Assembly (NCBI GenBank): GCA_015654985.1
Contig: JAATFW010000156.1
Location: forward strand, 1-41,633
Origin: Sphingobacteriales bacterium
GTDB taxonomy: Bacteria; Bacteroidota; Bacteroidia; Sphingobacteriales; Sphingobacteriaceae
Length of the DNA: 41,633 nt
Direction: 5' to 3'
Of this stretch, positions 26,563-35,632 are shown piece by piece. A program made the position numbers and the translations under genes. The notes beneath the pieces were generated by a model. That model saw only the letters and a list, made by a program, of their open reading frames with translations, did no database searches and was not told where the DNA came from. Positions within the stretch are counted from its first letter, which is position 1, and the number at the start of each line of letters is the position of its first letter.

Positions 26563-28245
26563 ATGGGAAATTCCATTCCTGCAAAGAATAAAATAATATG
26601 GACTGCTGTCCTGCTGATCAGTATAGTATATATATCAGGCCTGTTTGTTCCTTTGATGGATAATGATTCGGCCCATCATGCCGGAATCGCATTACATATG
26701 TACCTTACCGGGAATTACACTTTCCTTATTGATCAGGGGCAGCCCTACCTTGATAAACCTCATCTTCTTTTCTGGCTTTCGGCCTTGTCGTACAATATAT
26801 TCGGGGTAAATACCTTTGCATACAAGTTTCCATCTTTGCTGTTTACTATACTGGGTATTTACTCAACTTACCGGCTCGGAGCCCTGCTGTATACAAAGAA
26901 GGCCGGCTGGCTTGCATCGCTTATTTTAAGTACGTCGTGTGCGTTTGTTCTGGCTAATAACGATGTAAGGATGGAAGCCATCTTAACCGGGGCCATAATA
27001 TTTGCTGTATGGCAGCTTTACGAATATGTTGCATATAAGAAATTTAAGAACATGGCATTAGCTGCTTTGGGTTTGGCGCTTGGCTTTTCAACAAAGGGAA
27101 TGATAGGCGTTGTAATACCGGCCTGCGCGATCCTTTTTAATTTAATATACCAGGGGAAATGGAATATGATCTTCCATTGGCGATGGCTTCTGCTGGTGCT
27201 GATGTTCGGCTTTTTTATTTTTCCTGTTGTATATTCATATTATCTTCAGTTTGACCTTCATCCGGAAACAACGGTAAGGGGGGTAAATAATATTTCGGGA
27301 GTTAAATTTATTCTCTGGAACCAGAACATTGAGCGGATGAAAGGCGAAGGTCACCTGCAGAAGCATAAAGATTTTTTCTTCTTCTTTCATACCTTTTTAT
27401 GGGCTTTTCTTCCATGGAGCCTGGCAGCCATTGTTGCAGCCGGATCGGGGATAAAATCCATATTTAAAACTGCCCCGGGCGGTAAAAGACCTTTTGAGAT
27501 CCTTACGGTAGGCCCGGTAGTCTTCTTTATGATATTTTTCTCTCTGTCTAACTTTAAGCTGCCTCACTATCTAAACTGTCTGTTTCCTTTATTTTCAATT
27601 ATGCTCGGCGGCTTTCTGGCAGAGAAGGAGGAAAACATAAAGCATGTAAGGCTTTTCCGGAATATCCAGTTATTTTCTGTTATTCTTACGGTAATTCTGG
27701 CTCTGATTCTGGATCTATGGATCTTTCCGGTAAGCAAACCGGCTGTTGCCGTTGTGCTGATACTGCTGCTGGGAGTATGGCTGGGTACCTTTTTCATAAG
27801 AACCAGCCTGTTTAATAAATCTGTAGCATTTACCTTTACTGCAGCTATTTTTATATTTGCCTCGCTTAATATGAATTTTTACCCCCGGCTCCTGACCTAT
27901 CAGGCCGGAAATGAATTGGCTTTCAAAACAGAAGACCGGCATATCGACCCGAAGAAAGTGTATAATTATATGCCGGAGGATTATAGTTTTTCTTATGATT
28001 TTTATACGGCCTGGCAGCATGCAGAGATCAGTCTGGATTCTATTAAAGCTTCCGAAGGAAAGAAACAGGAGTTATGGGTTCTTACTTCTGAAGAAGGGAA
28101 ATCTGATCTTGAAAAGAACGGGATTAAAGGAAGGGAAATTTATGCAGGTAAAGATTTCAGGGTTTCTGTTCTTAAGCCAAAGTTTCTGAATCCTGCAACC
28201 AGGGCGAAGGCTGTTACAACAATGTATCTTATTAAGTTATTCTAA
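26563..28245 (+). CDS. Glycosyltransferase family 39 (ArnT/PMT-like) integral membrane protein
   Basis: PLMDNDSAHHAGIALHMYLTGNYTFLIDQGQPYLDKPHLLFWLSALSYNIFGVNTFAYKFPSLLF. Start placed at ATG 26563 (track opens at 26431). Confidence 0.88.
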   Translation: MGNSIPAKNKIIWTAVLLISIVYISGLFVPLMDNDSAHHAGIALHMYLTGNYTFLIDQGQPYLDKPHLLFWLSALSYNIFGVNTFAYKFPSLLFTILGIYSTYRLGALLYTKKAGWLASLILSTSCAFVLANNDVRMEAILTGAIIFAVWQLYEYVAYKKFKNMALAALGLALGFSTKGMIGVVIPACAILFNLIYQGKWNMIFHWRWLLLVLMFGFFIFPVVYSYYLQFDLHPETTVRGVNNISGVKFILWNQNIERMKGEGHLQKHKDFFFFFHTFLWAFLPWSLAAIVAAGSGIKSIFKTAPGGKRPFEILTVGPVVFFMIFFSLSNFKLPHYLNCLFPLFSIMLGGFLAEKEENIKHVRLFRNIQLFSVILTVILALILDLWIFPVSKPAVAVVLILLLGVWLGTFFIRTSLFNKSVAFTFTAAIFIFASLNMNFYPRLLTYQAGNELAFKTEDRHIDPKKVYNYMPEDYSFSYDFYTAWQHAEISLDSIKASEGKKQELWVLTSEEGKSDLEKNGIKGREIYAGKDFRVSVLKPKFLNPATRAKAVTTMYLIKLF

Positions 28246-28255
28246 TTATTTGTCT

Positions 28256-29212
28256 ATGAAAGATCTATCGGTAGTTATTCCTGTTCTTAACGAAAAAGAA
28301 AATATAGACCCTCTCCTTAAGGAAATCAGGTATGCCCTGGAAGGATTGGATTATGAAGTGGTTTTTGTAGACGATGGTTCTTCTGATGGCACACCAAAAG
28401 AAGTCAGGGAACATGCCGGTGAACAGGTAATGCTCGTTGAACTGCGTGGCAATTACGGGCAAAGCACTGCTATGATGGCAGGCATTGAGCATTCTTCAGG
28501 AAGGTATATTGCCCTTCTTGATGGCGATCTGCAAAATGATCCGCAGGATATTCCCCTGATGCTGGAAAAACTGCTTGATGAAGACTGGGATGTTGTTGCC
28601 GGATGCAGAAAGGACCGGCAGGATAATGTATTACTGAGGAAAATACCATCAAGAATAGCCAACAGCATTATCCGGAAAATGACAGGTGTACATATAAATG
28701 ACTATGGGTGTACCCTAAAGGTTTTTAAGCGTGATATTGCCGAAGATCTGGGCCTGTACGGCGAACTGCACCGTTTTATTCCTGTTCTTGCCAAATTACA
28801 GGGGGCCAATATAACCGAGGTCGGCGTAAAACATCACGCCCGCAAATTTGGTAAATCGAAATATGGGCTGAACCGTACTTTTAAGGTGATGGCCGATCTG
28901 ATCACCATGGTGTTCTTCAGAAAATATATTCAGAAGCCGATGCATTTGTTCGGAACAATGGGTTTTATTTCGCTTGCAATAGGATTACTTATAAATTTCT
29001 ATTTATTATTGCTGAAAATCATGGGGCATGATATATGGGGCAAGCCCTTGTTAATACTGGGGCTCATATTCCTGCTGGGGGGTATTCAGTTAATTACAAT
29101 AGGCATCCTAGCAGAAATAAGCATCCGTAACTATTTCGAAGGAACGCACAGAAAAACTTATAAAGTAAGAAGGATTTTTAATGGACAGGAAAAAGCTCTG
29201 GAGCATCACTAA
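28256..29212 (+). CDS. Family 2 glycosyltransferase (polyprenyl-phosphate glycosyltransferase, ArnC/DPM-like)
   Basis: LSVVIPVLNEKENIDPLLKEI; VDDGSSDGTP; ALLDGDLQNDPQDIP; two C-terminal TM helices. Confidence 0.9.
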   Translation: MKDLSVVIPVLNEKENIDPLLKEIRYALEGLDYEVVFVDDGSSDGTPKEVREHAGEQVMLVELRGNYGQSTAMMAGIEHSSGRYIALLDGDLQNDPQDIPLMLEKLLDEDWDVVAGCRKDRQDNVLLRKIPSRIANSIIRKMTGVHINDYGCTLKVFKRDIAEDLGLYGELHRFIPVLAKLQGANITEVGVKHHARKFGKSKYGLNRTFKVMADLITMVFFRKYIQKPMHLFGTMGFISLAIGLLINFYLLLLKIMGHDIWGKPLLILGLIFLLGGIQLITIGILAEISIRNYFEGTHRKTYKVRRIFNGQEKALEHH

Positions 29213-30116
29213 GATAATTTTAAAAATAGGGTTTACTTTTTTACTGATTTACCTGATCCTTCAAAAGATTGATTTTAACGAGGTTAAGTTAATCTTTTTT
29301 AAAAGTAACCCCTGGTATATTGCTGCAGCTTTACTGGTTTATTTTATTTCGCAGGTGATGGCTTCCTGGCGGCTTTTGAGCTTTCTAAGGTGCATAGATC
29401 TTCATTTGAAGTTCAGCTTTAACTTCAGGCTTTATATGCTCGGGATGTTTTATAATGTTTTCCTTCCGGGAGGGGTGGGCGGAGACGGATATAAAATATA
29501 CCTGCTGAGGAAAAAATTTCAGAAGCCAACACGGAAGATCTTCTTTTCTATGTTATTCGACAGGATCAGCGGCTTGTGGGCCATAGGTGCCATTTCTGTC
29601 GCTCTGATTCTCCTAATCCCCAGGATCGATATTCCAAAAGCATGGCCTTTTGCCGCTCTGCTGGCCGGGTCTCTGATCTATTATTTTATTCTGCGCAGGT
29701 TCTTTAAAGATTATACCAGATATTTCGTTCAGGCTCATTGTAAAGCGGTACTTGTTCAGTCGCTGCAATTGGTAAGCGTTGTCTTTATCCTCCTTTCCCA
29801 GGATTTTAGCGGTAAGTTTTCTCCATATCTGTTTAGCTTCCTGGTATCCTCACTTGCAACAATTTTACCTACTATCGGGGGGTTTGGAATCCGTGAATAT
29901 GTAATGACCCACGCTTCTGATTTCTTTAGTATGGATCAGAACCTTGCCGTATTTACCGCATTTTCTTTTTATCTTTTATCAACGATTGCCGCTCTTCCGG
30001 GTATATGGTTTGTTTACCGTTCCCGGGAATTTGAACCAATGCCTGATGAGGATGAGGTGAAAGCAATAGAGGACGATGTTAATGAGACTATTGAAGGACA
30101 CCATAATACTCTTTGA
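29181..30116 (+). CDS. Lysylphosphatidylglycerol synthase TM-region/flippase-like membrane protein
   Basis: MLGMFYNVFLPGGVGGDGYKIYLLRKKF; SMLFDRISGLWAI; ILPTIGGFGIREYVMTH; overlaps the upstream GT2 gene by 32 nt. Confidence 0.85.
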   Translation: MDRKKLWSITKIILKIGFTFLLIYLILQKIDFNEVKLIFFKSNPWYIAAALLVYFISQVMASWRLLSFLRCIDLHLKFSFNFRLYMLGMFYNVFLPGGVGGDGYKIYLLRKKFQKPTRKIFFSMLFDRISGLWAIGAISVALILLIPRIDIPKAWPFAALLAGSLIYYFILRRFFKDYTRYFVQAHCKAVLVQSLQLVSVVFILLSQDFSGKFSPYLFSFLVSSLATILPTIGGFGIREYVMTHASDFFSMDQNLAVFTAFSFYLLSTIAALPGIWFVYRSREFEPMPDEDEVKAIEDDVNETIEGHHNTL

Positions 30117-31044
30117 CCCAATCATAAAATAACGGAAGCCCTTCTTCCAGTCTTGTAGAGGGATTGTATCCGAGAAGCTTTTGAGCTTTGCTGATATCTG
30201 CATATGTTACGGAGAGATCGCCGGGTTGCGGAGGCTGCCGGTCTATTACGGCTTTTGTTCCGCATATTATTTCAATCAGTTCAATTAACCTGTTTAGGGT
30301 AACCGTATGGTGGTTCCCGAGATTAATGATCTCAAAATCTGATTTATTATACTCTATTGCTTCCATAATCCCCTGTATAATATCATTGACGAAAGTATAA
30401 TCGCGGCTGGCAGAGCCATCGCCAAAGACGGGAATCGGCAGGCCTGTTAAAATTGACCGGAAGAATTTGTGAATCGCCAGATCGGGGCGCTGACCGGGTC
30501 CATAAACCGTAAAGAAACGAAGTGCCAGAAAGCGAATTCCATAAAGATGACTGTAAACGTGACCCAGCATTTCTCCTGAAAGTTTGGTGGATGCATACGG
30601 ACTTACCGGCTGAAGTTTTTCTTCTTCGTTCCAGGGAATGTGAGAGTTTACGCCGTATACGCTGCTCGAAGAAGCAAATATAAATTGCCTGATTTTCCGT
30701 TCGCGGGCAAATTCCAGCAATACCTGGGTTCCTTTAACATTGACATCCTGATAAAGCACCGGGTTTTTAACACTCGGCCTGACTCCTGCCCTGGCCGCCA
30801 GATGAATAATAATACTTACATCTTTTACTTCCTGAAGAACGTCCTCCCTGCGGATGTCTCCTTCAATAAGCCTGAACCGTGGATTGCCTGCAAACGGAAA
30901 AAGGTTCGATTCTTTCTGACTTCGCGGATAAAAATCATCGAAATTATCAATGCAGGTAATTTCGTATTCCTGGTTTTGTAGTAAAGTGCGGATTAAATTA
31001 CTACCTATAAAACCTGCACCGCCGGTAACGAGAACGTGTTTCAT
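30088..31044 (-). CDS. NAD-dependent epimerase/dehydratase (UDP-glucuronate/UDP-glucose 4-epimerase-like)
   Basis: VLVTGGAGFIGSNLIRTLL; FASSSSVYG; YASTKLSGE; RFFTVYGPGQRPDLAIHKF. Confidence 0.92.
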   Translation of the reverse strand: MKHVLVTGGAGFIGSNLIRTLLQNQEYEITCIDNFDDFYPRSQKESNLFPFAGNPRFRLIEGDIRREDVLQEVKDVSIIIHLAARAGVRPSVKNPVLYQDVNVKGTQVLLEFARERKIRQFIFASSSSVYGVNSHIPWNEEEKLQPVSPYASTKLSGEMLGHVYSHLYGIRFLALRFFTVYGPGQRPDLAIHKFFRSILTGLPIPVFGDGSASRDYTFVNDIIQGIMEAIEYNKSDFEIINLGNHHTVTLNRLIELIEIICGTKAVIDRQPPQPGDLSVTYADISKAQKLLGYNPSTRLEEGLPLFYDWVKEYYGVLQ

Positions 31045-31234
31045 TGCAATATTAAACAGATATACAAAACTACAGTTCCCGGAAAAACTTTTATCCCCGC
31101 TATGTCTTTTTTTGAAAATTTTAATCTTTTAGGTTTTAACTTTACATAGTCATTATTATATATTTTACCTTTGAATACTAATAATATTTTCAGCAGCGGC
31201 AGGGTAGGCCGTACTGGATATAAACCTTTTTAAT

Positions 31235-31936
31235 ATGAAGATTCTTATAACAGGTGCAAGCAGTGGAGTTGGTTTTGAGGCCGTGCTTGATTTAATTCTG
31301 AACAGCGATCATGAGGTAATTGCGCTTGCCCGGTCGGAAGATAAATTGCGGAAACTATACGAAATTGCTACAGGCCTGAATCCTTCGTGCCGGCTTTTTC
31401 CTGCTAAGTTTGATATTGTTCATGACGACTATGCTTCACTGGTTGCCTTTGTGAAAGAGCGGACAGGCAGTCTGGATATTTTAATAAACAATGCCGGTCA
31501 GTTAATTAATAAGCCTTTTGAATCGCTTACCCAGCTTGATTTTGCACAGATGCTGCAGAGTAACCTGCTGGGGCACGCAAAAATGATCCAGCATATGCTG
31601 CCTCTTCTTAATGAGAATGCACATGTGGTGAACATTGGCAGTATGGGGGGCTTTAGCGGAAGTGTTAAGTTCCCCGGACTTGCGGCCTATTCTGCGAGTA
31701 AAGCAGCCTTGCATACATTAACGGAATGTCTGGCTGTTGAATACAGCTCCAGAAATATACATTTCAATTGTCTTGCTTTAGGTTCGGCACAAACGGAGAT
31801 GCTTGAGGACGCTTTTCCGGGATACCAATCGCCCGTGATGGCTTTTGAGATGGGAAAATATATTGCTGATTTCGCTTTAACCGGACATAAATTCTTTAAC
31901 GGAAAAGTACTGCCAGTGGCGGTGACCACGCCATAA
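31235..31936 (+). CDS. Short-chain dehydrogenase/reductase
   Basis: ITGASSGVGFEAV; DILINNAGQLINKPF; YSASKAALHTL. Confidence 0.92.
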   Translation: MKILITGASSGVGFEAVLDLILNSDHEVIALARSEDKLRKLYEIATGLNPSCRLFPAKFDIVHDDYASLVAFVKERTGSLDILINNAGQLINKPFESLTQLDFAQMLQSNLLGHAKMIQHMLPLLNENAHVVNIGSMGGFSGSVKFPGLAAYSASKAALHTLTECLAVEYSSRNIHFNCLALGSAQTEMLEDAFPGYQSPVMAFEMGKYIADFALTGHKFFNGKVLPVAVTTP

Positions 31937-31938
31937 TA

Positions 31939-31982
31939 ATTTAGCTGCAGGGGGAATATCTCCATTCCCCCGCGGCTAAATT
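31939..31982. terminator. Bidirectional hairpin between convergent SDR and pntB genes
   Basis: atttagctgcaggggg...cccccgcggctaaat, near-perfect inverted repeat. Confidence 0.6.
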
Positions 31983-33390
31983 ACATTTGTTTGAGTTCTG
32001 ATACCAGCCTGGTAATAACGCTTTTGGCATCTCCAAAGAGCATAGAGGTTTTGGGATCATAAAACAACAGGTTATCTATGCCAGCATAGCCGGCATTCAT
32101 TGAGCGCTTGTTAATAATAATGTTCCTTGCATTTTCAGCTTCGAGAATCGGCATTCCAAAAATCGGGGATGACGGATCTGTCTTTGCAGCCGGATTTACC
32201 ACATCATTTGCCCCTACGACGAACACGACGTCTGTAGTTGGAAATTCAGGATTAATGTCGTCCATCTCACATAGTTTTTCATAATCAACATTAGCCTCCG
32301 CAAGTAATACGTTCATATGGCCGGGCATCCGGCCTGCAACAGGGTGGATGGCATACTTCACTTCTACACCATGATCCTCAAGGATCGTTTGTAATTCGTG
32401 GATGGCATATTGAGCCTGGGCAACAGCCAAACCATAGCCGGGAATGATAATGACCTTTTTTGAATAATTCATCAGCGTGGCGGTATCTGTAATGGAAATA
32501 TCCCTGACATTGCCTTTCGCGTCATTTGAAGCTGTAGCAGCATGAGTACCGAAAGCTCCAAAGATAACCTGTAAAATAGGCCGGTTCATCGCTTTACACA
32601 TCACAATGGTCAGTAACGTTCCGGCTGAACCAACGAGAATGCCGCCTGTTAGCATCACATGATTTCCGTAAAGAAAACCGCCAAATGCAGCGGCCACACC
32701 TGTAAATGAATTAAGCAGAGAGATAACTACGGGCATATCGGCACCTCCGATTGGAAAAACGAACATAACTCCATAGAGAAGGGACAGGGCGAGCAGTACA
32801 TAAATCAATGCAACAGATCCCGAAAGGAACAACTGAGTGCTTACGATAACTACAAGGGCCAGTATGGCGAGATTGATATAATTATATTTAGGCAGCCTCA
32901 CCGGCTTTTCAAGAGTTCCGTTGAGTTTAAAAAAGGCTATAATACTTCCGGCAAAAGAAACACTCCCGATTACCAGACCCGAAATGATGCAGATTAATGT
33001 TCCGGCAGCGGCAGGTACCGGATCTTCCATGGCCGCCGGGTTGGCCGTATATAAATGATTAAACTCTATCAGCGAAATAAGGGCGGCACATGCCCCTCCC
33101 ATCCCGTTAAACATGGATACTAATTCGGGGATTTTTGTCATCTGTACCCGCTTTGCGGTCGTCCAGCCTATGATGGTACCGGTAACGATGGCAAGGAATA
33201 TTAATACATATACAATCGTGCTAACCTCTCCTTCATGAAGAAAAATTGTCCCTGCTATCGCAAGGCACATTCCTGCGGCGCTGATCAGGTTTCCTTTTCT
33301 CGCAGATTTCGGGTTCCCCATCATCTTCAGTCCGATGATGAATAATACAGAAGCAATGATATAAATGACAGACAATAGTTGATGCTGCAT
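31981..33390 (-). CDS. pntB: NAD(P) transhydrogenase beta subunit
   Basis: FNGMGGACAALISLIEF; IPGYGLAVAQAQYAIHEL; VKYAIHPVAGRMPGHMNVLLAEANVDYEKLCEMDDINPEFPTTDVVFVVGANDVVNPAA. Confidence 0.97.
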   Translation of the reverse strand: MQHQLLSVIYIIASVLFIIGLKMMGNPKSARKGNLISAAGMCLAIAGTIFLHEGEVSTIVYVLIFLAIVTGTIIGWTTAKRVQMTKIPELVSMFNGMGGACAALISLIEFNHLYTANPAAMEDPVPAAAGTLICIISGLVIGSVSFAGSIIAFFKLNGTLEKPVRLPKYNYINLAILALVVIVSTQLFLSGSVALIYVLLALSLLYGVMFVFPIGGADMPVVISLLNSFTGVAAAFGGFLYGNHVMLTGGILVGSAGTLLTIVMCKAMNRPILQVIFGAFGTHAATASNDAKGNVRDISITDTATLMNYSKKVIIIPGYGLAVAQAQYAIHELQTILEDHGVEVKYAIHPVAGRMPGHMNVLLAEANVDYEKLCEMDDINPEFPTTDVVFVVGANDVVNPAAKTDPSSPIFGMPILEAENARNIIINKRSMNAGYAGIDNLLFYDPKTSMLFGDAKSVITRLVSELKQM

Positions 33391-33518
33391 AGTGAATTTG
33401 TTTATAATGATGAACGGTGTATTATAATAGTTTTATCGTACATGTTAATCCTTTGAAATGATCCGGCTAAAGTAAGCCGGCCTGTCACTGAAAAGGTTTA
33501 ATCTCAGATAAGGAATAT

Positions 33519-33833
33519 TTATTTCTTTTTGAACATTTCCAGCATACGGTCGGTTACCACAAAGCCTCCTACCACATTCAATGTGCCAAGTAAAACAGCA
33601 AAAAAACCGAGCACCAGTGAAATGTAATCATCCTGTGATGTATTAAGCATAACAAATATTGCTCCTACAATTACTACTCCGTGTATTGCATTGGCCCCGC
33701 TCATTAAGGGGGTATGTAAAACTGTTGGCACTCCGCCAATTACCTCGATCCCTACAAAAATGCTTAAGATAACAAAGTAAATCATTTGCTCATTTTCACT
33801 GAGCAGAGTTAGAAAATTTTTAATTAGTTCCAT
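33519..33833 (-). CDS. NAD(P) transhydrogenase alpha subunit, transmembrane part (PntA2/PntAB)
   Basis: IYFVILSIFVGIEVIGGVPTVLHTPLMSGANAIHGVVIVGAI; GTLNVVGGFVVTDRMLEMFKKK. Confidence 0.95.
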   Translation of the reverse strand: MELIKNFLTLLSENEQMIYFVILSIFVGIEVIGGVPTVLHTPLMSGANAIHGVVIVGAIFVMLNTSQDDYISLVLGFFAVLLGTLNVVGGFVVTDRMLEMFKKK

Positions 33834-34265
33834 GTGTATAATTTATATGGGTAGTATTAATTAAAACCGGACATTCTTCAGAGCTCAATCTATTGGCAAT
33901 TAGAATGAATGCCTGGGAAATTCGATTTTCCCTGCTCTTGTTTCCGGTTTCTTTGGGAATGACTACTGTCACTGAGGAATAGAATTTATAACAGTGCTAA
34001 GTAACAGTATTTGCACGGTATTTCAAATGGAGTTTTATAAATATTTTATTTTAAGGGCAGGAGGGCGGTACCGGAGGCCGGAATTCTGAAACTGAAGACT
34101 GAAAATTGCCGGTCAGGGCCTGATTCAGGAAGGGAGGATGTGCTTTTCTGTGGTACCAGGAATTCTATGAGTTATTGTAACATTTTTCTTTCAACCGGTA
34201 TAATCACCGCCGGGCTATGCAACCATTGCAAAATAATACCGTCTATACAGGAAACACACAGATAT

Positions 34266-34655
34266 ATGAAAAAACTACTTACCCTTTTATTTCCGCTAAT
34301 GGTGCTGGTGGCATCGTGCGAGAAAAACGAATATCTTCCTAACAGAACAGTGGTTACCGACCTCGGTTTTGGGAGATGGATCAGCGACGATCACGGGAAA
34401 ACTTTTAGTGCGGCTATAGACCTGCCCGAATTAGACGGATACCTTCAGGAAAGAGGAGGAGTAATGGTTTATGCCTCTTTTGATAATGGCGTTACCTACG
34501 AACAGATCCCTCAGGTTTATGATGGAATTGCTTATAGCTATGTTACCCGCCGGGGCCAACTGGTGATTGATATTCAGAGTTCCGACGGAACAGTATCAAT
34601 AAAACCTCCTTCATTAATGACTGTAAAAATCGTGCTGATCGATTCGGATTACTAA
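34266..34655 (+). CDS. Hypothetical lipoprotein
   Basis: MKKLLTLLFPLMVLVASCEKNEY lipoprotein signal; 129 aa. Start placed at ATG 34266. Confidence 0.75.
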   Translation: MKKLLTLLFPLMVLVASCEKNEYLPNRTVVTDLGFGRWISDDHGKTFSAAIDLPELDGYLQERGGVMVYASFDNGVTYEQIPQVYDGIAYSYVTRRGQLVIDIQSSDGTVSIKPPSLMTVKIVLIDSDY

Positions 34656-34657
34656 TT

Positions 34658-34694
34658 AAAAAAAGAGACGCCGCATCCGGTGTCTCTTTTTTTT
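34658..34694. terminator. Bidirectional intrinsic terminator
   Basis: aaaaaaagagacgcc gcatc cggtgtctctttttttt between convergent lipoprotein and fabI genes. Confidence 0.9.
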
Positions 34695-34715
34695 AATCTG
34701 TCTATAGTATAAATT

Positions 34716-35531
34716 CTATTCTAATCCTAATTTCTCCATTACTTCCATACTTACACCGGTAGATGAGTAACCCCCGTCATGAAACAGGTTTTGCATAGTT
34801 ACCATTCTTGTAAGGTCTGAAAATAAGGTTACACAATAATCAGCACATGATTTTGCATCGGCATTCCCCAGTGGAGCGATGGCATCTGCATAGTCATAAA
34901 AATCGCCAAACCCTTTGATCCCGGTTCCGGCAGTGGTTTTGGTCGGAGACTGCGAAACGGTATTAATACGTACCTTTTTATCCATTCCATAATGATATCC
35001 AAAGCTTCTGGCAATAGATTCAAGCATGGCTTTAATATCAGCCATGTCTGTATAAAACGGATAGGTGCGTTGTGCAGCCATATAGGTAAGGGCAACAACA
35101 CTGCCCCACTCATTAATAGCATCCAGTTGTTTCGCAACGCTTAACATTTTGTGAAAAGATAAAGCTGATACATCTATACCCTTCATGAAATATTCGTAGT
35201 TTAATTCAGGATAAGGATTTTTCTTGCGGATGTTCACGCTCATACCGATGGAATGCAAAACAAAATCAATTTTTCCGCCCAATATCTCCTGCGATCTGAC
35301 AAATAAATTTGTGAGATCTTCCACACTTGTTGCATCTGCAGCTACAATTTCTGAATTTGTTTTTTCTGCCAATGCGTTTATTTCACCCATCCTCATAGCA
35401 ATAGGAGCATTGGATAGAACAAATGTAGCACCCTCTTCATATGCTTTCTCGGCTACTTTCCATGCAATTGAATTTTCATCCAATGCGCCTGTAATGATTC
35501 CGCGTTTGCCTTTTAATAAATTATAAGCCAT
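34716..35531 (-). CDS. fabI: Enoyl-[acyl-carrier-protein] reductase (NADH)
   Basis: MAYNLLKGKRGIITGALDENSIAWKVAEKAYEEGA; LHSIGMSVN; YMAAQRTYPFYTDMADIKAMLESIARSFGYHYG. Confidence 0.95.
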   Translation of the reverse strand: MAYNLLKGKRGIITGALDENSIAWKVAEKAYEEGATFVLSNAPIAMRMGEINALAEKTNSEIVAADATSVEDLTNLFVRSQEILGGKIDFVLHSIGMSVNIRKKNPYPELNYEYFMKGIDVSALSFHKMLSVAKQLDAINEWGSVVALTYMAAQRTYPFYTDMADIKAMLESIARSFGYHYGMDKKVRINTVSQSPTKTTAGTGIKGFGDFYDYADAIAPLGNADAKSCADYCVTLFSDLTRMVTMQNLFHDGGYSSTGVSMEVMEKLGLE

Positions 35532-35632
35532 GTAGTAATAATTTGGCGACTAAAATAAGTAAACTAATCTGTTAAATAAACCTTATGTTTTTTGTTTTTA
35601 GAGAAAACATATTTTCCCCCTTATTGAAGACT

